Source: Antedon bifida (taxonomy: Eukaryota; Echinodermata; Crinoidea; Comatulida; Antedonidae). From it: a DNA stretch of 64,000 bases. Made by a program: the position numbers and the translations under genes. The DNA lies in NCBI GenBank assembly GCA_963402885.1, contig OY727095.1:19535001-19599000 (forward strand), given 5' to 3'. The notes beneath the pieces are model-generated. The model had not been told where the DNA came from. It saw only the letters and a program-made list of their open reading frames with translations, and did not search any database. Of this stretch, positions 20,963-30,462 are shown piece by piece; the first letter of the stretch is position 1, and the number at the start of each line of letters is the position of its first letter.

Positions 20963-21635
20963 TATAGGCAGCATTAACTCCCACTTCTCATCTTCTACAA
21001 TCTCAACCGATTTCATTACATATGTACGACCTACAGATGGACCACCATTATACACTGGTTTGATGAGTGCACATGGTTGTGGTATAAAAACTCATGTACT
21101 AGGGAAAGACAAGATAATGCTTGGTGTTGACTCTTGCCCGATATGAGTGCAGGTGGACAGAGATGACATCAAGAAGCAATTTTTTTTTTGACCCGGTGAA
21201 CTAGAAGGCAAACTGTCTATATGGGATCCTAAGGAAAGGACGAATATTGGCAAAAAATATATATGACGGTGAATACAGGTGACAAACTTTTAAAACTAAC
21301 TTTTATTCTCAAGTTTAAACTTTCTGTATTGTAACATTGTTATGTAATCATGTATTGTATGTTAATCTTGACCGAATGAATGAATGAATATAGGAAAGTA
21401 TGAGTATTTGGCGGTGAAATGCTTTTGCCGATTTGTTTCTGAACAAGCTTGTTGGGATCGCATTTCAGTCTGTGGAAGTTTGATGGATACAGTAGTGGAG
21501 AATGAAGAAAGGTCAACTTAATGTATCGCATTCAAGATTAAAAATATTTAATTGAAGGACTTTGGCAGAGTAATTCAATCTAATTTTATTTAACTTACAC
21601 GCGTTTTAAAAAGAAATTTAACCCATTTTAAAAAA

Positions 21636-21810
21636 ATGGCAGCCATTTTGAAATTCAAAATGGCCGCCATTTTGTGTTAATCACCAATGTTGCTGCCATA
21701 GGCCTATCAGTTTATGTGAATTCAATCAACGTCATAACTTGCACATGTTTTAATAATTTAATACATTTGTTTTTAATGGCGGCCATTTTGAAATTCAAAA
21801 TGTCAGAATA
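21636..21810. repeat. ATGGCCGCCATTTTGAAATT repeat module, copy 2
   Basis: ATGGCAGCCATTTTGAAATT followed by CAAAATGGCCGCCATTTTG (21636-21680), and again GGCGGCCATTTTGAAATTC at about 21778-21800, form palindromic units. 21100-21630 shows no gene; its short readings have no family likeness. Confidence 0.65.
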
Positions 21811-22033
21811 CTAATGAATATAAGTTTATAATAATTCTTGTATATCAGAGAACTCATATGAACTTAAAATATTATTCATAATGGGTGTTACTTTGTCCAA
21901 TATGGTACATTTATTGGATATTTTACGTATTGACTTGGATTTGGCCTACATTATGTGGGCAGAAAGGAGAAAAGATATCGGTTTGTGCCAGCAGCCGCGG
22001 ATCGCAATCTTCCTCTGAATTTGTTTACCCATT

Positions 22034-22490
22034 ATGTTAACTAGATCACATTTATTCAATTTCTTTCCAAAATCTATAATCATTTCCTTTGTTAATTCAA
22101 AAGCGTTTATCCAGTTATTGAAAAAGTCAAATTGGAATGAAGTCTACAACGCTAGATCTGTAGACGAATCATGGAAAGCATTGTGTAAAATCTTCAATAC
22201 AGCTTTAGATGAAGTTGCACCTGTCAAAGAAGTCCGGATTCGACAATCTTCCCAACCCTGGATGACACCTGACATTTTAAGGCGAATTAACATAAGGGAA
22301 CATATAAAGGATAAAATTAACAAGAATCGTCACAATCCAAAGAAGCTATGGAAAATAATAAAGGATCTTGGGTACAAAGAAAAAATAAAAGCTGCATCGT
22401 CTATTACTTTGGCAATAATTTTACACTGAAGTGGCAGCCAACTTAGTTAAAAACGCGCCCTATATATTGGCAGACGGCAATATGTCCCCG
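22034..22490 (+). pseudogene. LINE ORF2 linker region (between endonuclease and RT)
   Basis: The plus-strand ORF 22034-22429 contains NWNEVYNARSVDESWKAL, IFNTALDEVAPVKEVRI, QPWMTPDILRRINIRE and NRHNPKKLWKIIKDLGY. This is the connector between the AP endonuclease and RT of CR1/Jockey-type LINEs. About 25 residues are missing in the RRE...DKINKNR segment. After a shift, FTEVAANLVKNAPYILADG continues into the RT start, then ends. The LINE 3' end at 22690 may be the same element after a large internal deletion. Confidence 0.75.
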
Positions 22491-22689
22491 AGTGTAAAAC
22501 AGCGCGAGTTTTGAAAATTAACATCGATCAGCCTAGCAAATGCTTGATTTTATATGCTTCCATGAGACATTGAATTGCCATTCGCGAATTTGTAATGGCT
22601 ATACCAACACGCCATCATTTGAATTTACAGAGCATGGACCAAATTGCTTGACCTTATACTTACTTCAACAACAGCTACAAAGTAACTTC

Positions 22690-23092
22690 CAACGGCCGTA
22701 TGAACACTAGGCAAATTACTAAAGGAGATCTTCTTATCCCTCGTCCTTACCTTGAAATCTTTAAACTTTCTTTTAGTTTCACTGCTCCTTCTTTCTTTAA
22801 TTCTCTACGTTTAAGTATTCGTAACTCTTACAATTTCTCCTCCTTTAAATCTCTTTTGAAAAAACACCTGTTTCTCTCTCTCTGATTTTATTTCTTTTTT
22901 TCCTTCTTTCATTGTTGGCATTCTGTATATTTTTATATATATATATATATATTTATTTTTTATATCTTTGTTAATTTTGTGTTTTTATAGTTTATTTTGT
23001 ATTTACTGTTTGTTTGAGGGTCCCTAATGATCAGCTGATGCTGGATGGACCACCCTCATAAAATATTGTTGAAATAAAAAAAATAAAAAATC
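22690..23092 (+). pseudogene. LINE ORF2 C-terminus and 3' UTR
   Basis: The reading from 22700 (NTRQITKGDLLIPRP, then FTAPSFFNSLRLSIRNSY and SFKSLLKKHLF) is the standard C-terminal end of CR1-like ORF2. After the stop comes an AT-rich 3' UTR with a (TA)n run at about 22937-22952, and the element ends in AAATAAAAAAAATAAAAAA near 23070-23092. It is probably the 3' end of the LINE whose linker lies at 22034. Confidence 0.75.
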
Positions 23093-23201
23093 TTCTAAAC
23101 ACAAGAACCAAACGATGTAAGATTTAAACGCTTTATTTATTTAAGTGTGTGTGTATTTTTTAGCCAACCTGCACTTCTATCTTCTTTGCTTTTTGAAGAA
23201 A

Positions 23202-24149
23202 GCCAAACAGTTTCCATACAGGCCGAACGTGTTTTCCGTGAATAAATCATCCGAACTCTATTTTTTAGTTGAGTAAATTAAACAAATGCAAACAAATGCT
23301 GATGTGCTCTATTTTCTGTAAGAGAAAATAAATAACTATACTTAACTAGTATATTGCAATCAATCATGTTTTACAATTACGTCCTGCATCAAAGCAACAC
23401 ACCCACATTATACACAATGACGCTTTGGCGTTTCAAACAAATGCATTGTTATGGATTGGCGACCACTTTCGCTCGCAGCTGCTTCGGTCATAATTCCTCT
23501 AGCCTACTCTACTCTAGGCCAGGCTAAAGGCCCATTTACACTAGGACGATAACGATCGGCGATAAATAGATAAGCATGCCTTTTTCTTACATAAAACAAA
23601 AGAATTTAGAAAGGTTTTCGTTCTAGAATTATAGAATACTCATTTATGCTGTCTTTGATAAAAATAATATTTTTAAAAATCCAATCAAATGACGTCATGA
23701 TCAATAAAACCAAAAAATATCGTTGTATTTTCACGATATTATTGCTCTTACTAATCATGACGTTATTTGATTGGACATGTGAAAATATAATTTTTCATCA
23801 AATTAAGCATAGAATAGTTCTAGAATAAAAACTTTTTAGATTTCTTTTGTTTTATGTATGAACAATGCATATTTGTTTATTTATCGTCGATCTTTATCGT
23901 CCTAGTGTAAACGGGCCTTTAGCCAGAAAGTTGCTTCTCTGTAGACTGCTAGACAGCACAGGCCTAGGGTATACGCCCTAGAATTCGCACGGTGTCATAT
24001 TTCACCCGCCCGCCTCATAAATATTCATTTTTAAACATAACCCATCAAGCAATCAAAACACTTTGCTCACTGAACTGTAAAATTACTTCGCTGCTTCGAT
24101 CGTAACGTAGTTCCGAGCAGTTTACCGCGAAACTTTAAATTAAAAAACC
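23202..24149. repeat. Repeat R, copy A (partner 33633-34233), interrupted by MITE
   Basis: From GCCAAACAGTTTCCAT to TTTAAATTAAAAAACC this repeat matches 33633-34233 over most of its length once the 393-bp MITE is removed. Shared landmarks include GACGCTTTGGCGTTTCA, GGTATACGCCCTAGAATTCG and ATAACCCATCAA. In both copies it is followed at about 150-350 bp by the same pogo-like transposase, so R is probably the 5' non-coding part of that element. A 31-nt segment is inverted between the copies. Confidence 0.85.
23527..23919. mobile_element. Fold-back MITE with about 45-bp terminal inverted repeats, TA target duplication
   Basis: The left end AAGGCCCATTTACACTAGGA and the reverse complement of the right end, AAGGCCCGTTTACACTAGGA, match over about 45 bp with about four differences. 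Inverted complementarity continues inward: CATAAAACAAAAGAA against TTCTTTTGTTTTATG, and CAAATGACGTCATGAT against ATCATGACGTTATTTG. The whole 393 bp can fold back. TA flanks both sides (23525-23526 and 23920-23921). The other copy of repeat R has an uninterrupted site at 33999-34012 (GGCTAGGCCGGAAAG), which is an empty-site match. TA duplication suggests mobilisation by a Tc1/mariner-type transposase. The internal reading 23646-23828 is not a gene. Confidence 0.9.
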
Positions 24150-24220
24150 AATAGTCAAGAGTACAGTTACTTAAGATGGATGGACTGTACTCTTGACTAT
24201 CGGTTTTTAAATTTAATTTC
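24129..24220. repeat. Long hairpin (about 38-bp arms, 16-base loop)
   Basis: The arm at 24129-24167 (ending AATAGTCAAGAGTACAGT) is complementary to 24184-24220 (starting ACTGTACTCTTGACTATC) with few mismatches. The left arm overlaps the last 21 bases of repeat R. The second copy of R at 34233 lacks the hairpin, so the right arm was acquired or the inner part of the arm arose later. This could be an inverted terminal structure. Confidence 0.85.
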
Positions 24221-24319
24221 AACAGTATTTATATTTGAAATATATACCCATAACAGTATGTGTATCGTTTATTTTATACAGAGTATATATATAACATTTA
24301 CGAAGAAAACATTGTTTAG

Positions 24320-25420
24320 TGGGATGGGCAATAGGGATGGTGAAGATTGGCTATGGAAGGACAATGACGGAAATGAAGAGAGTAGTTAAGAAGGTTCTGG
24401 ATGCCGATGGCAGACCAAACCCTTTCGTTGATAATCTGCCTGGTCGTCAATGAACGCATAACTTTTTATGTCGTCATCCAGAACTAACGATGCGCCTACC
24501 TAAGGCACTAAGAGTGGAACGTGCTGATGTGACGGTCAATAAAATCCAGAGGTGGTTTAGGGAGTGTTCCGACTACATGGTTGAGAGCAAGAACGAGGAG
24601 GTCTTCGCTGACCCTCGTCGTCTGTTTAATGCAGACGAAATCGTCTTCCCTCGCCAAGGGAAGACCGAGAGGGCCATTGCACCCAAAGGGGCAAAGAATG
24701 TCCACCAACAAACGGCAACAGATCACGGTCGTGGGTGCATGTAATGCAATAGGGCAATACATCTCGCCGCTGATCATATTTCCAGCCAATTCGTGTTTCG
24801 CAAAATCCAAGTCCTTAACAACACCAGCATCTACTTCAACCACCACCACCCCCCAATATGACAACAAACAACAACATCACCACCTACGGAGACCGCCCTT
24901 CTTGCTCTGGAATCCGCCATCGGTCCAGACTTGATTGCCACATACCATCGTCGGCTTCGAGAAGGGTACGATGTGCCGGATCCCATGTACGAAACATGGA
25001 AAAACTTTGACAGCCACATCACGACATCCCAACAACATCAGGGACGCCACGCACCGTTCCCCTTCCTAGACGACCATCAGCCTCGGTAGGAAGGCATCCG
25101 GAAACTTCTTATACATCGCCATCCCTAGAGCAACAATCGGTTTATCCAAGAAGAAGAATGTCATTTCTGGAATGATATTTTGAGAAATTCTCAGAGAGAA
25201 AGAAGAAAAGAACAGGGAAGAAAAAGAAGCAAAAGAAGAGAGTCAGAGAAAAAAAACGAATAGAAAACGAAAAAAAAATAAAAAACCAAAAAAAGAACAC
25301 CCAGACAACAGATTATAGATATATATCTGGATCGGTTGTGAGAGCTGTCCACGCTGGTATCATCATGCTTGTACTGACATTATGGACTTGGAAAGCATGA
25401 CGAATGAGGAGTTGTCTGAG
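24320..25420 (+). pseudogene. Pogo/Tigger-like transposase with C-terminal zinc finger, copy A
   Basis: The plus-strand reading has GRTMTEMKRVVKKVLDADGR, NFLCRHPELTMRLPKAL (N-terminal DNA-binding part), VTVNKIQRWFRECSDYMVES and RRLFNADEIVFPRQGK, where FNADE holds the first catalytic aspartate. After APKGAKNVHQQTA it shifts frame, runs to AIGQYISPLIIFP and then jumps to a Thr/Pro-rich segment (TSTTTTPQ), removing the second and third catalytic residues. The C-terminal part includes LIATYHRRLREGYDV-like sequence and WIGCESCPRWYHHAC, a PHD-like cysteine/histidine motif. At least three disruptions, including a TGA in PGRQ*, are visible. Copy B at 34580 retains the parts deleted here. Confidence 0.75.
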
Positions 25421-25941
25421 CTAGACTGGCGATGTTTGTTATTACCATTTTTGCAAATAATATCATTGCTCAATTAACATTCTTCCAATCAATCACATTT
25501 TTACACATAATATCTTTATAGTATCAACCACTTCAATAAAGTTATTTTATTCATTAAATCTTTTAATTGCTGTGACTTAAATATATTGTTTCCAACATGC
25601 CCTGTCGAAAAAGAAATAGAGGGCTTGTTTTTTTTTAATATTATTTCTGGATTATATATAATCAATAAATTTACTTTATATTACTACTACTAAACGGCCA
25701 TAATTCAAAATGTATACTAACAAATAAGGTGATTTGGAATTTGAAACTTCAGGTACATTTATTATTTCTGATTTGTATAAAAGTGCCAAATATATTCAAT
25801 ATTTAAGAAAATGTGTTTCTGAAAAATTTACTGAGACTGTTTTTCCGACTTTGAATTTGATAGGATATTGATATGTGACACACGTTAATAGAATCTGGAC
25901 CAATTTCATATAAAAATGGACCATATTGATTAAAGTTTAAT

Positions 25942-26733
25942 TTGTTTCACTCATTTATTATTATATTATATTTTGTTTCTATTTTTAACAGATTGCTAAA
26001 CAAGGCGTTTAACTTCATCAGGGGCTGTATTTACCATCCCTATGGTAGAGTTGGCTGGATAGATGAGGAGATAGTATTTCGACAACGGGAATGTCGCCGG
26101 TTTCATCCTTATGGCCGAACTGCAAGAGGTTGTCATCGCTCCCCGCTACGGGTACCAATACCACCACCACAACCACCACGCAGACCACAGCATAATTCAC
26201 GACCACGACCACGACATCATTCACCACCCAGACCACAAACACGACAACGACAACATGAACAACGTGAACGCCTCATTAGATTACGCAGATTACAACAATC
26301 CCCACCAAGACAACAGCATTCAACGCCACAACATCATACACTGCCTCAGCGAAGATGTCCACGACAATGCACCACTCCACCATCTTCACCTTCATCATCA
26401 CTTTCTTGTTCATCGTCTCAATGTATGTTTCGCCCACCTCCTAATTTTCCACCTTACAATGCAGAGACGGAAAGACGGAGGGCAGCAGCGAATTGGCATC
26501 AGATGTGCATGGCAGGTGGGCATTTTGATATGCTGAGCATTCCAAGTCCAAAAACCGATGATGGCGGGCCTGCAGCTGTGGCAGCGACCGTGCCTGTTGC
26601 TCCAGCAGTGCCGGTAGTGGTGCCAGACTTGGCGGTGCCGGTTGTGACGTCCGTGCCTGCTGTAGCAGCTGCAGTGTACAGAACTCAATCGGGAAGAATA
26701 AGTCGGCCACCAGTAAGGTATTCACCATATTAG
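25942..26733 (+). CDS. 264-residue Pro/Arg/Gln/His-rich ORF of unknown function
   Basis: An uninterrupted plus-strand ORF. The N-terminus has a short hydrophobic stretch (FIIILYFVSIFNRLL), then CIYHPYGRVGWIDEEI, a long low-complexity PPRRPQHNSRPRPRHH-type region, and an Ala/Val/Pro segment. The C-terminus YRTQSGRISRPPVRYSPY is very like the RTRSGR...PPxRY tail that ends Gypsy/Copia-type Pol proteins. The real start may be an exon beginning after the AG at 25991 (pyrimidine-rich stretch before it), which would remove the hydrophobic part. Two other frames are also open in the CAC/CAA-rich section, as expected for simple sequence. 25430-25940 holds no gene. Confidence 0.4.
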   Translation: MFHSFIIILYFVSIFNRLLNKAFNFIRGCIYHPYGRVGWIDEEIVFRQRECRRFHPYGRTARGCHRSPLRVPIPPPQPPRRPQHNSRPRPRHHSPPRPQTRQRQHEQRERLIRLRRLQQSPPRQQHSTPQHHTLPQRRCPRQCTTPPSSPSSSLSCSSSQCMFRPPPNFPPYNAETERRRAAANWHQMCMAGGHFDMLSIPSPKTDDGGPAAVAATVPVAPAVPVVVPDLAVPVVTSVPAVAAAVYRTQSGRISRPPVRYSPY

Positions 26734-26961
26734 TAAACTTTTTTTTTCTTCTATTTTATTATTATTCATTTTTTTTATGATGCACACCCCTACTTGTTTG
26801 TAAGGTTGATGCACAGTCAATTCAGTTCATTAATCAAAACACAGCACTGTGCCTGTCATAAATTTCTTCTTTCCATGACACGACATGGAAAGTTTGGAAT
26901 TTGGAATAATGAGCAAGAGGTTCCCGATGGCCTGAAATGCAATTAATATGCTAGTTTATTG

Positions 26962-27018
26962 GTGGCCATTTTAAAATTGGTGGCCATTTTGAAATTGGTT
27001 TCCATTTTGAAATTTTGA
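26962..27018. repeat. GGTGGCCATTTTAAAATTGG repeat, left of YDGT copy
   Basis: Three head-to-tail units related to GGTGGCCATTTT(G/A)AAATT, immediately before the YDGT-family copy. A matching set in the same orientation lies after it at 28487-28540. 26735-26960 has no gene. Confidence 0.7.
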
Positions 27019-27279
27019 CCCCAATAATACATGCACGTGAATATCATGTTGCCGATGTTCCCGTTGCAGGCATCAATAGTTCAGTAGGCGTGTTTGTATC
27101 ATATTCATATATAAAAGTATAAATTACGAATGCAAATTCAATTGTCCATAATGATAGCAATCTGTTGTATAGCCTAAAATTACATTTTTGCATGAAGTTA
27201 TAACTTTTTATGTAAAAGTTTATTAAATTATGTAATGTAAACCTTTTAAATTTTTTTTGGGCTTTGCATGCAAAATGAT

Positions 27280-28430
27280 GATGAGTAAAAAGACGACTCA
27301 TTCCAGTCCTTATTCTAAAAGAAAGCACAATCTCGCAGAAGTAGTAGAGGGCAACAAGGTACAAGGAATGGAACTGGAAGAAATTAAATAGCAGGTAATG
27401 AACCGCTAGTAAGGGTGTCACTCATCCTAAACACCTTTTCCAGGCATACCGCCGGAAGTATGAACAGGTTAAAAGGTGGCGAGAGGAGACTTTCCAATTA
27501 CGAAAAGTGGTTTAATAAAACAAGGAGATGCTCTTCGTGCATTGCAAGAACAAAATAATTTCTCGGTTACGCTAAAGAATAGCATTATTGAAGTAAATGT
27601 CCAGAGACAAGAAATCGCCGGTCTAGAAAATGAGAAATCTCAATTAGAAGAGAGATTAGGTGCTGGTCCAACCATCGGTACCAAAGATGGGAGTAAAATA
27701 TTGGAGTACGGTAAAAGAAACGTCTATGTATCTCCGGGATATTGGGGTGGCAGAAGCCAATGTAGGGCCTGCAATTCGATTTGTAGTGAAAACCTTAATG
27801 CCATGTGCATTAAGTGGGCCGCTCCACACAACAGCAAATTGCATCCGAGATGAATGAAGTGGCTAAGCAATATAGGAGGAGGAGTGAATTGTTTAGTGCT
27901 GATAACTTATAAGCTGATAAAATATGATGGAACAACAAAAAAAGGACACCATCTTGTAGAAGTACAAGTAGCTTCCAATGAAAGTACATACACACTTGGA
28001 GTAGAAGAAACTGCTGGGGGAAAGCACAACAATACATTGATTGTATTCAGGGCATGTCAAATGAAATAGACAAAACCATTTTAAGTGAAATTAAAAATAT
28101 GATGACTGACCATTGTACAACCCAATAGCGCTGTTGATCATGGACTAGAAAAAGCCGCTGGCAACAAAAAAATGCTGTATGTTAAAAGAGGTGAAAGCAA
28201 GACACAGGCCCTGCTTCGTGCAATTGATAAACTGTTTCATTGTGATGCAACAGGCCTTCCCCATGATGTACCACAATTTCTGAGGAATAAGGGTTTTGGA
28301 TGTGGAAAAAACTCTACACTTTATCCAAGGTGGGTTGGAAATCGTTTCAACATATTTTTTTGTAAATGCTGGCCTTTTGTATTTAATGCCAATGCTTCGA
28401 GCACTTGGGTTTATTAGTAAATATGCGACT
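27280..28430 (+). pseudogene. YDGT-family mobile coiled-coil protein, copy A
   Basis: This belongs to a repeated family without assigned function. Pieces in order on the plus strand: SKKTTHSSPYSKRKHNLAEV; after a likely intron with acceptor TTTTCCAG, AYRRKYEQVKRWREETF; a coiled coil (EVNVQRQEIAGLENEKSQLE); KETSMYLRDIGVAEANVGPA; STQQQIASEMNEVAKQY; IKYDGTTKKGHHLVEVQV with TYTLGVEETAGGKHNN; and finally RGESKTQALLRAIDKLFHC and RWVGNRFNIFF. At least four frameshifts are needed. The Y-D-G-T block and the downstream glycine-rich motif also occur at 57060. The fold (coiled coil, then an acidic DGT motif) recalls integrase-like mobile proteins, but I see no full catalytic triad. Confidence 0.6.
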
Positions 28431-28486
28431 AGTCCATGGATGCAATGAAAGCTGTTAGTGGAACGGTATTTGGTACTTAAGTTAAG

Positions 28487-28540
28487 TTTGGTGGCCATTT
28501 TAAAATTGGCGGCTATTTTGAAATTTGGTTGCCATATTAT
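28487..28540. repeat. GGTGGCCATTTTAAAATTGG repeat, right of YDGT copy
   Basis: GGTGGCCATTTTAAAATTGG followed by GCGGCTATTTTGAAATTTGG, the same orientation and order as at 26962. The two sets flank the YDGT copy like direct repeats about 1.5 kb apart. 28540-28910 has no gene. Confidence 0.7.
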
Positions 28541-28910
28541 GATGCAATTTCCTGGCTATGAACTAAAGTAATATAAATTATTCAGTGAGTTTAGAATAAT
28601 TAATTAAATTAGCAAGATTGCGTCAAGGCGCTTTTTTTAAAGGTAAATACCCTTCCAATAATTGCGCTTGTTCACCCAGCGTACCGGTTTCCATTTCTTG
28701 TGTGTTTGCCCTTACGTTTTGGGTCGTAGTGGAACCACACTTAACTTGATCTCGCACGATTTAAAAAAATCACAACCGTCCGTCGTCAATACACAAAATA
28801 GGCCTAGTGCTTAAAAACTTCCAGTCATTTCTTTAATACGAAAAAAATAGCATGTTTCAGACAATTTTAAGCATTTTTAAATTTTGGAATCACAATTTCA
28901 GCTGCTGTAG

Positions 28911-29200
28911 TGACCAACTTCCACTACCGGATATCTTGAATATTCATCGACGATGATCAATGCATATTTAGTGCCCACCTGTACAAATTTCCTGCCATGG
29001 TCCTTCTGGCAACTGTGTCATACGCAACGGTTCTCTTTGTTTTGAAGTTGTGGAAATTTGGCACTCAACACACCTTTTAACTGTATTTCCTGAAAGACTG
29101 TCCATTTTGGGAAACCCCTGTCAAACAAGGTTAGTTCTTGACATTGTCATTTTTCCATGCAGCTGGTGAGTTTGCCATTATAGCTATGGCTCATACAGAC
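28911..29200 (-). pseudogene. Ty3/Gypsy integrase fragment, left flank of MULE insertion
   Basis: The minus-strand reading has FPKMDSLSGNTVKRCVECQ, the CC half of the integrase zinc module, then TSKQREPLRMTQLPEGPW, VGTKYALIIVDEYSRYPVVE and the end of the fragment. It is about 90% alike to the integrase part at 18535-18640. A small deletion removes the residues between PWQEIC and VGTK, which include the first catalytic Asp. On its upstream side the same Gypsy copy continues after the MULE element at 32725, where 30 bp match RT sequence of the 19 kb copy. Confidence 0.75.
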
Positions 29201-29208
29201 TGCTTTGG

Positions 29209-29575
29209 GATTCTAGGACACCTACCCCCTAGACAGTTACCCCCCGGATGTTTACCACCCGGACAACTACCCCCTTAGGACAACTACCCCCCGGACAACT
29301 ACCCCCTTAGGACAACTACCCCCTTAGGATAACAACCCCCCGGACAACTACCCCCTTAGGACAACTACCCCCTTAGGACAACTACCCCCTTAGGACAACT
29401 ACCCCCTTAGGATAACTACCCCCGGACAACTACCCCCCGGACAACCACCCCCTCTCTTAGGACAACTACCCCCCGGACAACTACCCCCTCTCTTAGGACA
29501 ACTACCCCCAGGACGAATACCCCCATGGCAACTACTCCCCGCCCCCCACCCCCCACCCCCCCCCCCCCAATCCAA
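29209..29575. repeat. C-rich tandem array, left end of MULE element
   Basis: About 17-20 imperfect units of 15-18 bp based on GGACAACTACCCCC plus TTA or C spacers, degenerating at the inner side into a run of C (about 29540-29570). A glycine/cysteine-rich minus-strand reading here is an artefact of the repeat. It is the inverted counterpart of 31995-32700. Confidence 0.95.
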
Positions 29576-29633
29576 AAGTATATATAGGACCGGTTTCTGT
29601 AAAAATGAAATCATCTGACCAGAGACCTGACAC

Positions 29634-29757
29634 GAGACCCAATACGAAAAGGGAGACCTATATTTGGGTCTCCCTTTTCGTATATTAGGGTCTCCCTTTT
29701 CGTATAGTGGGGTCTCCCTTTTCGTATATTTAGGTCTCCCTTTTCGTATTGGGTCTC
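29634..29757. repeat. Palindrome-capped GGTCTCCCTTTTCGTATA satellite
   Basis: Four consecutive units of GGTCTCCCTTTTCGTAT with 4-6 base spacers run from about 29667 to 29750. The block starts with an inverted unit: 29634-29659 (GAGACCCAATACGAAAAGGG...) is the exact reverse complement of 29732-29757. The cap gives a stem of 26 bp enclosing the tandem units. 29770-30450 is AT-rich and holds no further transposase exon. Confidence 0.9.
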
Positions 29758-30462
29758 GGGTTTCTAGTTTCGAAACACCCGTTTTTAACCGATTATTCTG
29801 TTTAACAGCACGCTAGATGTGCTAGATTTAAAGTACCGTATTTATTGAAAAAACGGCCTGGGCTGTTTATTGTTCAGGTGGTTTTTAGGTGGACATTTAT
29901 TGGAAGGAAGTTGTTTATTCGATGGGAGGGGGGTATAATCTAATGGAAATAGACGCCGATTATTCCATATGATGTTTCATGGGAGTGATATTATTCATCA
30001 AGTGTAAAAAAAATACATATATGACAAATTTGAGACAAACATTAATTCTTTTAAGACCAGTGGTTATCGAAGCATTGTCCTGACGCAAAAATTATGTCAA
30101 CAATCAAAGGTAGCATTTCATGTAATTTTTTATGAAACATTTTTATTGAAGTACATAGAAACAAATATTTTGATTTATTGATTTGCTTCTTTTAGATAAG
30201 ACGGGTTAAAAGAAAATGACATCTTCACGTTTTGTGCACCAACACAAACCAAAAACATCATTTTGTTATTAAAGCACATTTTTCTATATGACGGTTGACC
30301 GGTGTGCAGTAGTTAGATGGTGATGATGTTACTTTTAGTTAATATTCATTTAGTGGGAATCATCAGTAAAGGATATACCTCATTGAGTGGTGATAGACAA
30401 ATTATTGTTTGCATTGTCGGGGTTTGATTTTTTGTATATTTTAATTTATATAACTAACTTAC

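Noticed and set aside
23646-23828. 60-residue hydrophobic ORF
   Set aside because: It lies wholly inside the fold-back MITE and is an AT-rich chance reading.
26018-26728. ORFs in two other plus/minus frames across the proline-rich ORF
   Set aside because: The CAC/CAA-rich low-complexity sequence keeps several frames open; no family likeness in the alternatives.
29209-29575. CRISPR-like repeats with spacers
   Set aside because: Units are contiguous and degenerate with 2-5 base spacers, the DNA is eukaryotic, and no cas genes are present.
29399-29614. Glycine/cysteine-rich minus-strand ORF
   Set aside because: It is the translation of the C-rich tandem array; the GGSCPGG repeats only reflect the DNA unit.
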